A stretch of DNA of 64,000 bases, taken from positions 1-64,000 of the forward strand of contig JAJRZK010000009.1 in the NCBI GenBank assembly GCA_024275315.1. Direction: 5' to 3'. Of this stretch, positions 26,424 to 36,935 are shown one piece after another. Origin of the DNA: Nitrospirota bacterium (GTDB taxonomy: Bacteria; Nitrospinota_A; UBA7883). The position numbers and the translations under genes are program-made. Within the stretch, counting starts at the first letter, position 1. Every line of letters begins with the position of its first letter. The notes beneath the pieces were generated by a model. The model was not told where the DNA came from. It saw only the letters and a program-made list of their open reading frames with translations, and searched no databases.

Positions 26424-27374
26424 ATGAGGATATACTTCTACTGCTTCGACAACAACAAACCGGTTGGCGGTATCAGGCAGATATACAGGCAAGTTGATAT
26501 TCTTAATGGACTCGGCTACAAAGCCTGCGTATTGCATGACACGCAGGGGTTCAGATGTTCGTGGTTTGAAAACAGCACCGAGATAGAATATACACCATCG
26601 GTGAACCTGTCTCAAAGCGACATACTTGTTGCGCCGGAGCTTGTCGGGCCTGCTTTTACCAACACGGCCAAAGGTGTTCGCAAGGTTATATTCAACCAGA
26701 ATTGCTATTTTACGTTCAACGCCTACAGCCTGGATAAAAACGACCTGCAAAACCCTTATCATCACGAAGACCTGCTGGGTGTTATCACCGTCTCTGAAGA
26801 TAGCAGGCGTTATTTGCGATACGTATTCCCGAACATTCCCATTTACAGGATTAAATACGGTCTGGACCGGGATCTATTTAGCCATAACGCAAACAAATCG
26901 CAGATTATATCGTTTATGCCACGCAAAAACCCCCATGCGGTGACGCAGGTTGTCAATATGCTCAAGTTCCGGGGAGCGCTCGGAGACTTTGAACTGCGGC
27001 CGATAGATTCGCTGACACAATCACAGGTGGCCCGGGTCATGAAAGAGTCCATGATTTTTCTGAGTTTTGGTTTCCCCGAGGGGTTCGGGTTGCCGGCGGC
27101 CGAAGCGATGGCGTGTGGTTGCGTGGTTATCGGGTTTCATGGCGGAGGTGGGAGGGAGTTTTTCCTGCCGGAGTTTTCATACCCGATCGAGCAAGAGGAT
27201 ATTGTCGGCTACGCCAGGACAGTCGAGCAGGTGATATCCTTGTTCGACACCGACCCGGACAGGATGCGACGCATGTCATCGGCGGCGGCGGATTTTGTCC
27301 TGAGAGAATATTCGCGGGAGAGCGAGGTGGAGGCCACCGCACACACCTGGGACAAGATCACCTCTGCCATGTAA
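26424..27374 (+). CDS. Glycosyltransferase family 4-type protein
   Basis: This 316-residue protein starts with a Rossmann-like strand and the glycine motif GGIRQIYRQVDIL, where GT4 enzymes bind acceptor and donor. The C-terminal domain has SFGFPEGFGLPAAEAMACGC, the usual GT4 nucleotide-sugar motif, followed by DIVGYARTVEQV. It is somewhat shorter than typical GT4 enzymes (about 370 residues). Substrates cannot be read from sequence. The next gene, 56 bases on, is a Maf-like/CgeB-like protein, suggesting both modify a surface structure or flagellin. Confidence 0.85.
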   Translation: MRIYFYCFDNNKPVGGIRQIYRQVDILNGLGYKACVLHDTQGFRCSWFENSTEIEYTPSVNLSQSDILVAPELVGPAFTNTAKGVRKVIFNQNCYFTFNAYSLDKNDLQNPYHHEDLLGVITVSEDSRRYLRYVFPNIPIYRIKYGLDRDLFSHNANKSQIISFMPRKNPHAVTQVVNMLKFRGALGDFELRPIDSLTQSQVARVMKESMIFLSFGFPEGFGLPAAEAMACGCVVIGFHGGGGREFFLPEFSYPIEQEDIVGYARTVEQVISLFDTDPDRMRRMSSAAADFVLREYSRESEVEATAHTWDKITSAM

Positions 27375-27430
27375 CTGCGTGTTTCAGGTTTTCATATCCG
27401 GACACCACCATGTAATTTGAATCGGGGTTT

Positions 27431-29167
27431 ATGTTTTTCGATCGCAACATCGCATCTCTTGAAAAATTCCACAGGAATACGTGCGCCGAGCTTGAGCGCC
27501 AGACCGGTAAAGCCGGTGGACGTTTTAGTGTGGAGCGGGCGAAAAAAGGGGCGCCCACACTTTTGCTCACCGGGGGCGATGGAAAAAGAAAATATTTCCA
27601 CAGCGGCTACGACCCCGTGCAAGAAGCGGAAAAAACCGCCAAATTATTAACCGAAAGGATAAAGGGGGAATCGTCGATCATTTTCCTCGGCATGGGTCTG
27701 GGCTACCTTCCCATAGCCACCGCTCCTGGCCTCAGCCAGGATCAGAAACTGGTTATCATTGAGCCCTCCCCGGAAGTGTTCAGATTGTCGCTTCGGCATA
27801 TGGATCTGACCCCGATATTAGACAGGCCGAACACCCGTATTTTCGTGGGCCCCGCCGCCACAGAATGGCTCGATGACATGCGGCAGGAACGGAACCTCAA
27901 AACCGTTTATCATCTATATCCTCCGTACGCATCGGTGTTTCCGGAGCTTGCGGTTTTTGCAGAACGTTTGGACCTGTTGTCGGGAGCGGGTATCAAACAT
28001 GCCCTGGATTACCCGAAGTTCGCCAACGATCCGCCAAGAGCACTGGTTTTCGAGGGAGGTTTTTTCCTGGAAAAAGAGCTTGTAACGGCTTTTGACATGT
28101 CAAATGTGGATTACAAAACCATCCCCGTCAGGATTTCCGGCAAGGCCGATTCCGGTTTTGTAAAAGAATTGATGACCGAGCTGACCCGTTTCAAGCCCGA
28201 TTTCGTGCTGTCAGTAAATCAGATAGGATTCGATATCGATGGGAAGCTTGCGAGGTTGCTTTCCTACTATAAAATACCGTTTGTATGCTGGTTTGTGGAT
28301 AATCCGTCGCCTCTGCTCCAATGCTCCGGCGCCAACGCGGCTGAATACGGGATCTACCTTACCTGGGACAGGTCGTATGTCCCCCCGATGAAAGCTCTCG
28401 GGTTCGACAAAACAGAGTACCTGCCATACGCCACCGATTCCACAATATTCCACCCGCCAGACACACCAGCCGAAAAAAAATATCCGGTATCCTTTGTCGG
28501 CAATTCCATGGCAGGGATAATAAATACCCGATTAAGAGAGCTTGAAAAAAGCCCGGACCTGCTCCGTGTCTATGAGAAGTTAAAGGATATCCCCGAGGGA
28601 CCGGATGGGACCATCACCGCCGCAGAGGCCATCGGTGCGGTGGGGGCTTCTCATGGAGCCAGGGCGTCTCTTGAGGCGGCGCTGGTGTCGGAGTGGACCA
28701 GACGAAAGCGTGTAAAACATCTCATGGCTCTCGAGCGGTTCAGGCCCCATGTTTTCGGCGATGACGGGTGGAAAAAGCTTCTGACACCATCTTTTACAAT
28801 TCATCCACCCGTCGACTACCGCGCGAAATTGCCGGATGTATACAGAGCTTCAGTAATAAACCTGAACATTTTAAACGTGCAATCGCTCGACTCGCCGAAC
28901 CAGAGACTATTCGATGTTTCCGCCTGCGGGTCACTGCTCCTCACCGACGGAGTCGGCTCCGCCTCGCAGTTTCTCGAGCCTGGCGTAAGTGTTGAAACAT
29001 ACCGTACGCGGGGCGAGTTGAGGGACAAGACCGGTTATTATCTGGACAACCCGCAAAAACGAATCAAGATCGAAAGATCGGCGAGCGAAACCATACTGGC
29101 GCGGCACACCTACAGCCACCGCATCCATGAGCTTTTCAATATTCTCAGAAAAAGGTTCCAGTCATAA
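27431..29167 (+). CDS. Maf-like N-terminal domain fused to CgeB-type glycosyltransferase
   Basis: This 578-residue protein begins with a region (about residues 20-150) like the N-terminal part of motility accessory factor (Maf) proteins: HSGYDPVQEAEKTAKLL, IIFLGMGLGYLPI and VIIEPSPEVFRLSL. The C-terminal half (about 220-575) looks like CgeB/DUF3880 glycosyltransferases, with FVGNSMAGIINTRL, DSPNQRLFDVSACGSLLLTD and a closing ARHTYSHRIHELFNIL. Maf proteins add nonulosonic acids or related sugars to flagellin. The domain boundary is approximate. A FlaG-like gene faces it 43 bases downstream, which strengthens the link with flagellin glycosylation. Confidence 0.75.
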   Translation: MFFDRNIASLEKFHRNTCAELERQTGKAGGRFSVERAKKGAPTLLLTGGDGKRKYFHSGYDPVQEAEKTAKLLTERIKGESSIIFLGMGLGYLPIATAPGLSQDQKLVIIEPSPEVFRLSLRHMDLTPILDRPNTRIFVGPAATEWLDDMRQERNLKTVYHLYPPYASVFPELAVFAERLDLLSGAGIKHALDYPKFANDPPRALVFEGGFFLEKELVTAFDMSNVDYKTIPVRISGKADSGFVKELMTELTRFKPDFVLSVNQIGFDIDGKLARLLSYYKIPFVCWFVDNPSPLLQCSGANAAEYGIYLTWDRSYVPPMKALGFDKTEYLPYATDSTIFHPPDTPAEKKYPVSFVGNSMAGIINTRLRELEKSPDLLRVYEKLKDIPEGPDGTITAAEAIGAVGASHGARASLEAALVSEWTRRKRVKHLMALERFRPHVFGDDGWKKLLTPSFTIHPPVDYRAKLPDVYRASVINLNILNVQSLDSPNQRLFDVSACGSLLLTDGVGSASQFLEPGVSVETYRTRGELRDKTGYYLDNPQKRIKIERSASETILARHTYSHRIHELFNILRKRFQS

Positions 29168-29193
29168 AACCTGTTCGGGCTCTGCGCGTGGGG

Positions 29194-29222
29194 TCACAAC
29201 CCGATTGGGATCACAACCCGAT
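29194..29222. repeat. 12-bp direct repeat at the end of flaG
   Basis: TCACAACCCGAT occurs at 29194-29205 and 29211-29222, period 17. The second copy includes the minus-strand flaG stop codon, so the first looks like a small local duplication. No function is apparent. Confidence 0.5.
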
Positions 29223-29699
29223 CATATCCAGAAATTTGCGAAAAGCGGTCTTGTAGGCAAGCTGCGCCTTGCTGGGGTATTGCCGGATCACTTCGGACCG
29301 GTCCTTGCGATTGACGATCTTGACCACAAGCTCCCTGTCATCCGAAAGATCGTAGTCATAGTCGGTATTCTCTTTAGACCAGCCAGAGTCCGGAACGCCG
29401 GGGCCGTAACGCTCGCCATCTTCTCTGACATCCTCCCTGGGCGCAGACGGCTTGTTCACACTTGCAGGTTCCGCCTGGACTTTTTCATTTTCAACTTTAA
29501 CACCATCGCCGGAGAGTGAATCCGCCTTTTTAACAACGGTCTTGTAATCGACCTTGTCCTGGTGATCAGGGATCCTGCCGCCAGACGCGCCAGCTTCCTT
29601 GGCGTACTCACGGATGGTGGAGGCGGATCTGTACCTTGTCGGAGAGGACCTGTCCACCACTTTGTTGACTGTTCCAGCGATGATCTCGATGGCAACCAT
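29211..29699 (-). CDS. flaG: FlaG-like protein
   Basis: About 162 residues from ATG 29699, which has AAAGGTGAA upstream; an ATG at 29717 is less well placed. The C-terminal 45 residues carry the FlaG signature: ELVVKIVNRKDRSEVIRQYP followed by a helical IGL end. The N-terminal two thirds are low-complexity and charged, rich in Lys, Asp and Ser, much longer than in usual FlaG proteins (about 110-130 residues). FlaG proteins influence flagellar filament length. No other flagellar structural gene is in the window. Confidence 0.75.
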   Translation of the reverse strand: MVAIEIIAGTVNKVVDRSSPTRYRSASTIREYAKEAGASGGRIPDHQDKVDYKTVVKKADSLSGDGVKVENEKVQAEPASVNKPSAPREDVREDGERYGPGVPDSGWSKENTDYDYDLSDDRELVVKIVNRKDRSEVIRQYPSKAQLAYKTAFRKFLDMIGL

Positions 29700-29833
29700 G
29701 ATTTCACCTTTGCTCACACCTATATTTCTAGCTTCTTATCGGCGAAAACATGAATTTCCTTAATGCAAACTTTCAGGCGGACATCCTAAAAGCCTTGTAT
29801 ATCAAGTGGATACAGAAAAATGTGATGGCCGGA

Positions 29834-32800
29834 TCACTCCAGAAAAACACTCTCCTCCCCGAGTAGCTGTTCTATCTCGTTTACGAGGTCATCTCCGGCG
29901 GCGACCCCGGATACGCCCGAACGCATCGCAAGCTCTCCTTTGCCCGGCACCCGGAAATGAATAACCACGGCGCTGGACCCTTTGTGGGCTGAAAGAATAT
30001 CCTTCAGTTCTTCTAGAGTCTCGGTCTGCAACCCCGGGGTGGAGACTGTGATATGGACGGAATTGGTGAACTTGCGTTTTGCCTGGGGTATCGTGTACAG
30101 CTCCTGGGCGATTACCTTCGCCCCTTTTTCATCATTCACATCCGCAGCGCCCTTTATAAAAATAGGCTCCTCGCTTTCGACCAGCTCAATCTGTTTTTTA
30201 TACAAATCGGGCCACACGAGCACCTCCACCACCCCGTGCAAATCCTCCAGGGTCAGGTACGCCATGCGTTCACCATTCTTTGTTGTCTTGTCCTTGCGTT
30301 CTATCACTATCCCCCCCATATGTACTTCGGCCTTGTGGGGGGCGTTGTTTATTGTGGATGTGTTGAACGTTCCCAGCCGGCGAAGGTCTGTCGCAAACTC
30401 CTGTAGCGGGTGGCCGGAAATGTAAAAACCGAGCGATTCCTTTTCGAACGCCAGCTTCTCCCTCTCGGCCCATTCAGGAGAGTTTTCGATCCGCACCGCC
30501 ACAGCCTCTTCATCCGCCCCTGTCATGGCGCTGAATATGTCAAACTGCCCCATTTTGCGATCTTTCTGTGTTTTCTGGGCCGTGTTGACCACATCCCCGA
30601 TCGAATTAAAAAGCGCCTGGCGGGAATACCCCGTAAAATCAAACGCGCCGCTTTTTACCAGCGCTTCCAGGCTCCGCTTGTTCAGGCCGGAAGAATCCAC
30701 CGATTCGGCGAAATGCAGCATCGATTTGAACCGCCCGGTTTTTTCACGGGCCGATATGAAAGAATCGGCCGCGGCGGCCCCGATTCCCTTGATAGCCGCC
30801 AGCCCGAACCTGATGGACTCTCCCGCGACGGAAAAATCACTGATCGACTCGTTGATATCGGGCGGTTTTATGGTAATCCCCATATCACGGCATTCCTGTA
30901 TATAGCGCACAATTTTTGTCGAATTGTCCATCTCCGACGACATCAGCGCCGCCATGTATTCGGCGGGGTAACGAGCCTTCAGATACGCCGTCTGGTACGC
31001 CACCAGGGCGTAACAGGCCGAGTGGGACTTGTTGAACCCATACTCCCCGAATTTCTCCAGTTGCCCCCACAGCTTCTCTATTTTATTTTTGTCATGCCTG
31101 TTTTTGGCGGCGCCATTGACGAACTGCTCTTTCACTTCCGCCATGATGTTCATGTTCTTTTTGCCCATGGCCTTGCGAAGCACATCGGCCTGCCCCAGGG
31201 TGAACCCAGCCAGTACATTGGCAATCTTCATCACCTGCTCCTGGTAAACAGGAACACCATACGTTTCACCCAAAATCGGCTCGAGCTCCGAAAACTCGAA
31301 GGTCACCTTCTCATGACCATGTTTGCGGCGCACATACTGGTCCGCCATGCCCGATTGTATGGGACCGGGCCGGAACAGGGCGACCAACGCCACGATATCG
31401 TGAAAATCGCTCGGGTTCATTTTCCGGATCAGGTCGCGCATGCCCGACGATTCAAGCTGGAACACGCCAAACGTCGCGGCGTCGCACAACAGCTTGAACG
31501 TATCGGAGTCATCCAATGGTATTGTGTCGATATCGAAATTGTGATCGTGGTTTTTCCTGACCTGGATCACGGTGTTGTTGATGACTGTAAGAGTGCGCAG
31601 ACCCAGAAAATCCATTTTTAACAGTCCCAGTTTTTCCACATCCTTCATCTGGTACTGGGTGGTAACCTCGTTTGAGCTGGTCTTGAACACGGGCATGAAC
31701 TCGGTCAGCGGTTTCGGGCTTATCACCACCCCTGCGGCGTGGGTGGACGCGTGGCGGGCCGTCCCCTCCAGCGAGCGGGAAATCCTCAGCAGTTTCTCCA
31801 CCTCCTCGCTTTCCTCTTCCATTTTTCTGAGACGCGGCTCTTCTTTGAGCGCCCTGTCTATGGTGATCTTAAGGTCGGTGGGAATAAGTTTCGCGATTTT
31901 ATCCGCCAGGGAATATGGCAGGTCCATCACTCGCGCCACGTCGCGGACAACCGCCCTGGCTTTCATTTTGCCAAAGGTGATTATCTGGGCCACATGGGTC
32001 TGTCCGCCATATTTTTCACGCACATAGTCGATGACCTCCCCGCGCCGGTCCATGCAGAAGTCTATATCGATATCGGGCATGGATATGCGCTCCGGGTTCA
32101 AAAACCGCTCAAAAATCAACCCATGCTCGATGGGGTCGATCTCTGTGATACGTAAAGCGTAAGCCACTATGGACCCCGCCGCCGAGCCGCGACCAGGGCC
32201 GACAGGAATGTTTCTGTCCCGGGCATACCGTATAAAATCCCAGGTGATAAGAAAATATCCCGAAAACCCCATCTTCTGGATGGTGGCAAGCTCCCATTTG
32301 AGCCGCGCACGGTATTGCTTGCGCATCTCGGCGGTAACCTCGCCACCCTTTTTTTCTTTATCGCTTAATCTTTTATCAAGTCCATCTATGGCTATCTGCT
32401 CCAGGTATATATCTATGTTCGTATCGTCGGGGACGGTAAAATCCGGCAAATGGTATTTCTTGTCGTCAAAACTGAAATTAAGCTCTTCTGCCACCCGCAA
32501 GGTATTGCTCAGCGCTTCAGGTATCTCTCCGAACAGGGCCATCATCTCCTCGGCCGATTTCACATAAAACTGGTCCCCCTCGTACCGGAGCCGGTTTTCA
32601 TCGCTGATCAATTTGCCCGAACCTATGCACAACAGGGCGTCATGAGCTTCGGCGTCTTCACGGTTCAGGTAATGCGCGTCATTGGTGGCCACCAGTGGCA
32701 GCCCCATATCCCTGGCAAGACGGACCATCTTCGGATTTACATCACGTTGACGGGCGATGCCATGGTCCTGGATCTCAAGATAGAACCGGCCGGGGAATAT

Positions 32801-33310
32801 CTGCTTGTAGAAATCCGCGGCGTCTTTGGCTCTGTCTGTCTGTCCGTTACCCAAAGCCCTGGAGACCTCTCCCTGCAGACAGGCGGAAAGAGCGATGAGA
32901 CCTTCGGAATGCTCTTCAAGAAGTTGCTTGTCCACCCTGGGCTTGTAGTAGAAACCTTCCGTATAGCCGGCGGACACCAGCTTGCACAGGTTCTGATACC
33001 CTTTCGAATTCTGCGCCAGCAGAACCAGGTGATGTGTCCTGTCAGATCCGGAACTGGAGGAGATATGGGTTTTGTCGAACCTGCTTTTGGGGGCGACATA
33101 GGCTTCGCAACCTATTATCGGTTTGACGCCGATGTTCAGCGCCTTGTAATAAAACTCCAACGCGCCATGCATGGAGCCGTGGTCGGTGACGGCGACGGCG
33201 GGCATCTTAAGGCGTTCGATTTTTTCCAGTAACGGGTCGAGCCTGATCGCCCCGTCAAGAAGGCTGTATTGGCTGTGGAGATGAAGGTGGACAAATTCGC
33301 TGTGTTTCAA
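29834..33310 (-). CDS. dnaE: DNA polymerase III subunit alpha
   Basis: This 1158-residue protein has an N-terminal PHP domain (HLHLHSQYSLLDGA, about residues 8-80), the C-family polymerase palm with PDIDIDFCMDRRGEVIDYV (catalytic aspartates near residues 400-405) and VGPGRGSAAGS, fingers and a helix-hairpin-helix region at about 820-880, and an OB-fold tRNA_anti domain at about 985-1060. The size is normal for DnaE1. It is the replicative polymerase subunit in the cytoplasm. It is transcribed away from a zinc-ribbon gene and is not clearly in an operon. Confidence 0.97.
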   Translation of the reverse strand: MKHSEFVHLHLHSQYSLLDGAIRLDPLLEKIERLKMPAVAVTDHGSMHGALEFYYKALNIGVKPIIGCEAYVAPKSRFDKTHISSSSGSDRTHHLVLLAQNSKGYQNLCKLVSAGYTEGFYYKPRVDKQLLEEHSEGLIALSACLQGEVSRALGNGQTDRAKDAADFYKQIFPGRFYLEIQDHGIARQRDVNPKMVRLARDMGLPLVATNDAHYLNREDAEAHDALLCIGSGKLISDENRLRYEGDQFYVKSAEEMMALFGEIPEALSNTLRVAEELNFSFDDKKYHLPDFTVPDDTNIDIYLEQIAIDGLDKRLSDKEKKGGEVTAEMRKQYRARLKWELATIQKMGFSGYFLITWDFIRYARDRNIPVGPGRGSAAGSIVAYALRITEIDPIEHGLIFERFLNPERISMPDIDIDFCMDRRGEVIDYVREKYGGQTHVAQIITFGKMKARAVVRDVARVMDLPYSLADKIAKLIPTDLKITIDRALKEEPRLRKMEEESEEVEKLLRISRSLEGTARHASTHAAGVVISPKPLTEFMPVFKTSSNEVTTQYQMKDVEKLGLLKMDFLGLRTLTVINNTVIQVRKNHDHNFDIDTIPLDDSDTFKLLCDAATFGVFQLESSGMRDLIRKMNPSDFHDIVALVALFRPGPIQSGMADQYVRRKHGHEKVTFEFSELEPILGETYGVPVYQEQVMKIANVLAGFTLGQADVLRKAMGKKNMNIMAEVKEQFVNGAAKNRHDKNKIEKLWGQLEKFGEYGFNKSHSACYALVAYQTAYLKARYPAEYMAALMSSEMDNSTKIVRYIQECRDMGITIKPPDINESISDFSVAGESIRFGLAAIKGIGAAAADSFISAREKTGRFKSMLHFAESVDSSGLNKRSLEALVKSGAFDFTGYSRQALFNSIGDVVNTAQKTQKDRKMGQFDIFSAMTGADEEAVAVRIENSPEWAEREKLAFEKESLGFYISGHPLQEFATDLRRLGTFNTSTINNAPHKAEVHMGGIVIERKDKTTKNGERMAYLTLEDLHGVVEVLVWPDLYKKQIELVESEEPIFIKGAADVNDEKGAKVIAQELYTIPQAKRKFTNSVHITVSTPGLQTETLEELKDILSAHKGSSAVVIHFRVPGKGELAMRSGVSGVAAGDDLVNEIEQLLGEESVFLE

Positions 33311-33424
33311 CTAACCGCTCCAGGGGGCTCGGTCATTCAGACCGGGCCTCGCCTATTATATAACGCCCGCCAACAGTACGATGCCCGACGGCAAGAATCC
33401 CATTATGATCAAAGCGGGAAAAAC

Positions 33425-33721
33425 CTAGAAATCCTCGTCCCCAACACCATTTATTTCAAGGTGATCCCCGTCAGGATCAAAAGCCTCGTCATCAGCGTCC
33501 TTTATGGGGAAATCCGATATATTCTCCCCTGTTACATCTTCCTCGGCTTCAAACTCATCCGCCGGAACCAACGACTTGACAGTTTTAACGCTCGGTTTTT
33601 TGGGGGCTTTTTTCTGGTTCGCCCCGCATTTCGGGCACAGCGGCTCCGGCCGTCCCATCGTATAAAATTTTGTTCCGCACTGGAAACACTCGTATCTATC
33701 ACCATATTTCGGGTGTGCCAT
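33425..33721 (-). CDS. Zinc-ribbon protein of the FYDLN/TIGR02300 type
   Basis: This 98-residue protein starts with a zinc ribbon (C12, C15, C29, C32) around the family-like stretch CGTKFYTMGRPEPLCPKCGA. A lysine-rich segment at about 36-50 and a very acidic C-terminal tail (about 55-98, many Asp and Glu) follow. TIGR02300 proteins have this layout with an FYDLN motif, here FYTMG. Function is unknown; the charged tail suggests binding to a basic partner. It lies 109 bases downstream of the guaA stop on the same strand. Confidence 0.75.
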   Translation of the reverse strand: MAHPKYGDRYECFQCGTKFYTMGRPEPLCPKCGANQKKAPKKPSVKTVKSLVPADEFEAEEDVTGENISDFPIKDADDEAFDPDGDHLEINGVGDEDF

Positions 33722-33830
33722 TTTACTCCCCAGACCGAGTTGATCTTAAATATCTGGATAGTGATACCCAAACTTGAAGCAAAAGGCAACAGATTTTTTC
33801 CCGCCCGATTCGCTTCCGGAAAGCCTTCTT

Positions 33831-35378
33831 TCACTCCCACTCGATCGTTCCCGGCGGCTTCGAGGTAATGTCCAGAACCACCCTGTTGACACCCCTGGTT
33901 TCGCCGATAATCCGGTTGGAAATCAATCCGAGCACGTCGTAGGGTATCGGAGCCCAATCGGCGGTCATGGCGTCACGGCTGGTGACGGCCCGAATGGCCA
34001 GCACGTTCTCATACGTCCTCTCGTCTCCCATCACCCCGACCGATTTTGCAGACAATAACACCCCGAAAGCCTGCCACACCTTGTCGTGCCACCCGGCCTT
34101 GACCAGCTCGTCTAAGATAATCTCGTCGGCTCCTCTTAAAATTTCCAGCCGCTCCCGGGTCACTTCGCCTATCACCCGAATGGCCAGTCCCGGGCCGGGG
34201 AAGGGGTGGCGCCAGACTATCTCCCTGGGAAGCCCCAGCTCCTCGCCCACAGCGCGGACCTCGTCCTTGAAAAGCTCCCGCAACGGCTCTATCAGCGCAA
34301 GATCCAGCAGGTCGCCAAGCTCTAGATTGTGATGGGTTTTAATCACGGCGGAAGGGCCGCCTTTGAAACTGACAGATTCTATAACATCAGGGTAAAGAGT
34401 CCCCTGCGCAAGGAATTTTACACCCGCTATTTTGCGCGATTCCTCCATGAAGACTTCAACGAAAGCGGGACCGATTATTTTTCTCTTCTCCTGGGGGTCG
34501 ACAACGCCCTTGAGCCTGCCGAGAAAAAGATCGGCGGCGTTGACCATTACGACTTTCATGTGAAAATGCTCGGCGTAGGTGGACATGATCATTTCCACCT
34601 CCCCCTTGCGCAACAATCCGTTGTCAACGAAAATGCATGTGAGCTGATCGCCGATCGCCTCACTTAAAAGCTTGGCGACAACCGAGGAATCGACCCCTCC
34701 GGACAGCCCGCAAACCACATGCGCGTCCCCCACCAGTTCCCTAAGCGATTTAACGGAGCTTTCCACGAACGACCGCATCGTCCAGTCTCCTTTAAGCCCG
34801 GCTATCTTGAAAAGAAAATTGCCCAACATCGCCGTTCCGCGGGGCGTATGAGCCACTTCAGGATGGAACTGAATGCCGTACAGCCGTTTGTCCGGCCGTT
34901 CTATCGCCGCCACTTCAGAGCTTTCGGTCCTGCCGATCCGGATAAATCCATCCGGCTCTTTTTCTATCCTGTCCCCGTGGCTCATCCAGACATCCTGTTT
35001 TTCCCCCAGGCCGGCGAAAAGATCGGAACCATGATCCAGCTCAAGCCTGGCGTATCCGTATTCGCGGCGCGCGGATTCCCCCACAACGCCCCCCAGAAGG
35101 TGGGCCATCAACTGCATCCCGTAACAGATACCCAGGACCGGAACGCCCAGCTCGAACACCTGGACATCGATCATGGGGGCGTCTTCCGATTTCACAAAGC
35201 CCGGGCCGCCGGAGAGTATTATCCCATCCGCGCCGAACGAGGATATTTTGTCAAAACCGATATTGAACGGATGAATCTCGCAATAAACGCGCATCTCTCT
35301 TATGCGCCTTGCGATGAGCTGAGTGTATTGCGATCCGAAATCGAGTATCAGGACTTTCTGGTGGGCGGTGGAGTTCAT
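33831..35378 (-). CDS. guaA: GMP synthase (glutamine-hydrolysing)
   Basis: This 515-residue protein has a class I glutamine amidotransferase domain at about residues 1-195, with the catalytic Cys in GICYGMQLMAHLLGG and His/Glu in FHPEVAHT, an ATP pyrophosphatase domain at about 200-390 (SGGVDSSVVAKLL P-loop), and a C-terminal dimerisation domain ending in KPPGTIEWE. It converts XMP to GMP. Its ATG overlaps the guaB TGA by four bases, so the two genes are translated together. Confidence 0.98.
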   Translation of the reverse strand: MNSTAHQKVLILDFGSQYTQLIARRIREMRVYCEIHPFNIGFDKISSFGADGIILSGGPGFVKSEDAPMIDVQVFELGVPVLGICYGMQLMAHLLGGVVGESARREYGYARLELDHGSDLFAGLGEKQDVWMSHGDRIEKEPDGFIRIGRTESSEVAAIERPDKRLYGIQFHPEVAHTPRGTAMLGNFLFKIAGLKGDWTMRSFVESSVKSLRELVGDAHVVCGLSGGVDSSVVAKLLSEAIGDQLTCIFVDNGLLRKGEVEMIMSTYAEHFHMKVVMVNAADLFLGRLKGVVDPQEKRKIIGPAFVEVFMEESRKIAGVKFLAQGTLYPDVIESVSFKGGPSAVIKTHHNLELGDLLDLALIEPLRELFKDEVRAVGEELGLPREIVWRHPFPGPGLAIRVIGEVTRERLEILRGADEIILDELVKAGWHDKVWQAFGVLLSAKSVGVMGDERTYENVLAIRAVTSRDAMTADWAPIPYDVLGLISNRIIGETRGVNRVVLDITSKPPGTIEWE

Positions 35379-36850
35379 GACTCGATCGAATAGTTTGGAG
35401 CTTCCTTGGTGACCTGGATGTCGTGAACGTGGCTCTCCTTGAGCCCGGAGGCGGAAATACGCACAAACCGGCCGTTTTTCTTCAAATCTTCTATGCTTAC
35501 CGCGCCACAGTAACCCATGCCGGAGCGAAGCCCGCCAACCAGCTGGTGGATCACAAAGCTAAGCTCGCCCTTATACGGAACCCGACCTTCAACACCTTCC
35601 GGCACCAGCTTAACCCCGGAAAGATCGCTTTCCTGAAAATACCTGTCCGCGCTTCCTTCCGTCATGGCGCCAATAGAGCCCATGCCCCTGTATTCTTTGT
35701 AGACCCGGCCCTGGTAAAGTATTTTCTCGCCGGGCGACTCCTCCACACCAGCCAGTAACGACCCTATCATAACCAGATCGGCGCCGGCGGCGATGGCTTT
35801 TGCCACGTCCCCGGAATGCTTGATGCCGCCATCGGCGATGACCGGCACACCATGCTTAGCGGCTTCGGTGGCGCAATCATTGATGGCTGTGATTTGTGGC
35901 ACCCCGACCCCGGCCACTATCCGGGTGGTACAGATGGACCCGGGTCCGATCCCCACCTTGATCGCGTTGGCTCCGGCCTTTATAAGATCCCTGGTGGCTT
36001 CGGCTGTCGCGACGTTGCCGGCTATGATCTGGACATCGTCAGATATGGATCGGAGTTGGCCAACGGTTTCGATAACGGCTTTGGAGTGTCCATGGGCTGT
36101 GTCCACAACCACGACGTCGCAACCATACTTTATCAGTTCCCGGGCTCTTTCCACCCTGTCCGCCCCGGCGCCGACGGCTCCACCGACCCTGAGCCTGCCC
36201 TTGGGGTCCTTGGCGGCGTTTGGATATTTCTGGCTCTCCTCTATATCCTTTATGGTCATCAGCCCTTTTAAGGCGCCCTGATCGTCCACTATAAGCAGCT
36301 TTTCTATTTTCCGCTGGTGCAGGAGGATTTTAGCTTTTTCTATGGAAATACCTTCAGGGGCGGTCACCAGGTTTTCCCGCGTGGTCATTACCTCCCGTAT
36401 GGGCATGTTCATATCGGTCACAAACCGTATGTCCCGGTTCGACAATATGCCTACCAGCTGAACGCCGCTGGTGACGGGGAATCCGGAAAAACCATATTTC
36501 TTTACCAGCTTGTGCGCATCCCCGACTTTCTGATCCTGGTCTATCGTGATGGGGTCCACTATCATCCCGGTGACATGGCGTTTGACCCTGTCCACCTCTT
36601 TTCTCTGTTTTTCGATGGACATGTTCTTGTGTATGATTCCGATGCCACCTTCAAGCGCCAGGGCAATGGCCAGAGGGCTTGTTGTGACGGTGTCCATGGG
36701 AGCGGACATTATCGGAATATTCAACCCGATCTTTTGGGTCAACCTGCTTTTTATGTCCGAATCCGAAGGTAGCACCTCTGAGCGGCTGGGTACGAGCAGT
36801 ACGTCGTCGAATGTGAGCGCAAGTTTTATATCCTTGAACTTATTTACCAT
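35375..36850 (-). CDS. guaB: IMP dehydrogenase
   Basis: This 491-residue protein has a TIM-barrel catalytic domain interrupted by a pair of CBS domains at about residues 95-205. The catalytic cysteine lies in [18 protein letters not shown], and the flap is [11 protein letters not shown]. It oxidises IMP to XMP with NAD, the first committed step to guanine nucleotides, directly upstream of guaA in the same unit. Length and motifs are standard. Confidence 0.98.
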   Translation of the reverse strand: MVNKFKDIKLALTFDDVLLVPSRSEVLPSDSDIKSRLTQKIGLNIPIMSAPMDTVTTSPLAIALALEGGIGIIHKNMSIEKQRKEVDRVKRHVTGMIVDPITIDQDQKVGDAHKLVKKYGFSGFPVTSGVQLVGILSNRDIRFVTDMNMPIREVMTTRENLVTAPEGISIEKAKILLHQRKIEKLLIVDDQGALKGLMTIKDIEESQKYPNAAKDPKGRLRVGGAVGAGADRVERARELIKYGCDVVVVDTAHGHSKAVIETVGQLRSISDDVQIIAGNVATAEATRDLIKAGANAIKVGIGPGSICTTRIVAGVGVPQITAINDCATEAAKHGVPVIADGGIKHSGDVAKAIAAGADLVMIGSLLAGVEESPGEKILYQGRVYKEYRGMGSIGAMTEGSADRYFQESDLSGVKLVPEGVEGRVPYKGELSFVIHQLVGGLRSGMGYCGAVSIEDLKKNGRFVRISASGLKESHVHDIQVTKEAPNYSIES

Positions 36851-36935
36851 AAGTCGGCCTCTGAAAGCGTCGGGTTTTATCCATGATAATTACCGGTAAT
36901 CGCATGTGATAGATATTTATAATTAAAGCTCGGTT

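Noticed and set aside
30410-31621. A 403-codon open frame opposite dnaE
   Set aside because: Antisense to an intact polymerase gene, with no recognisable domains.
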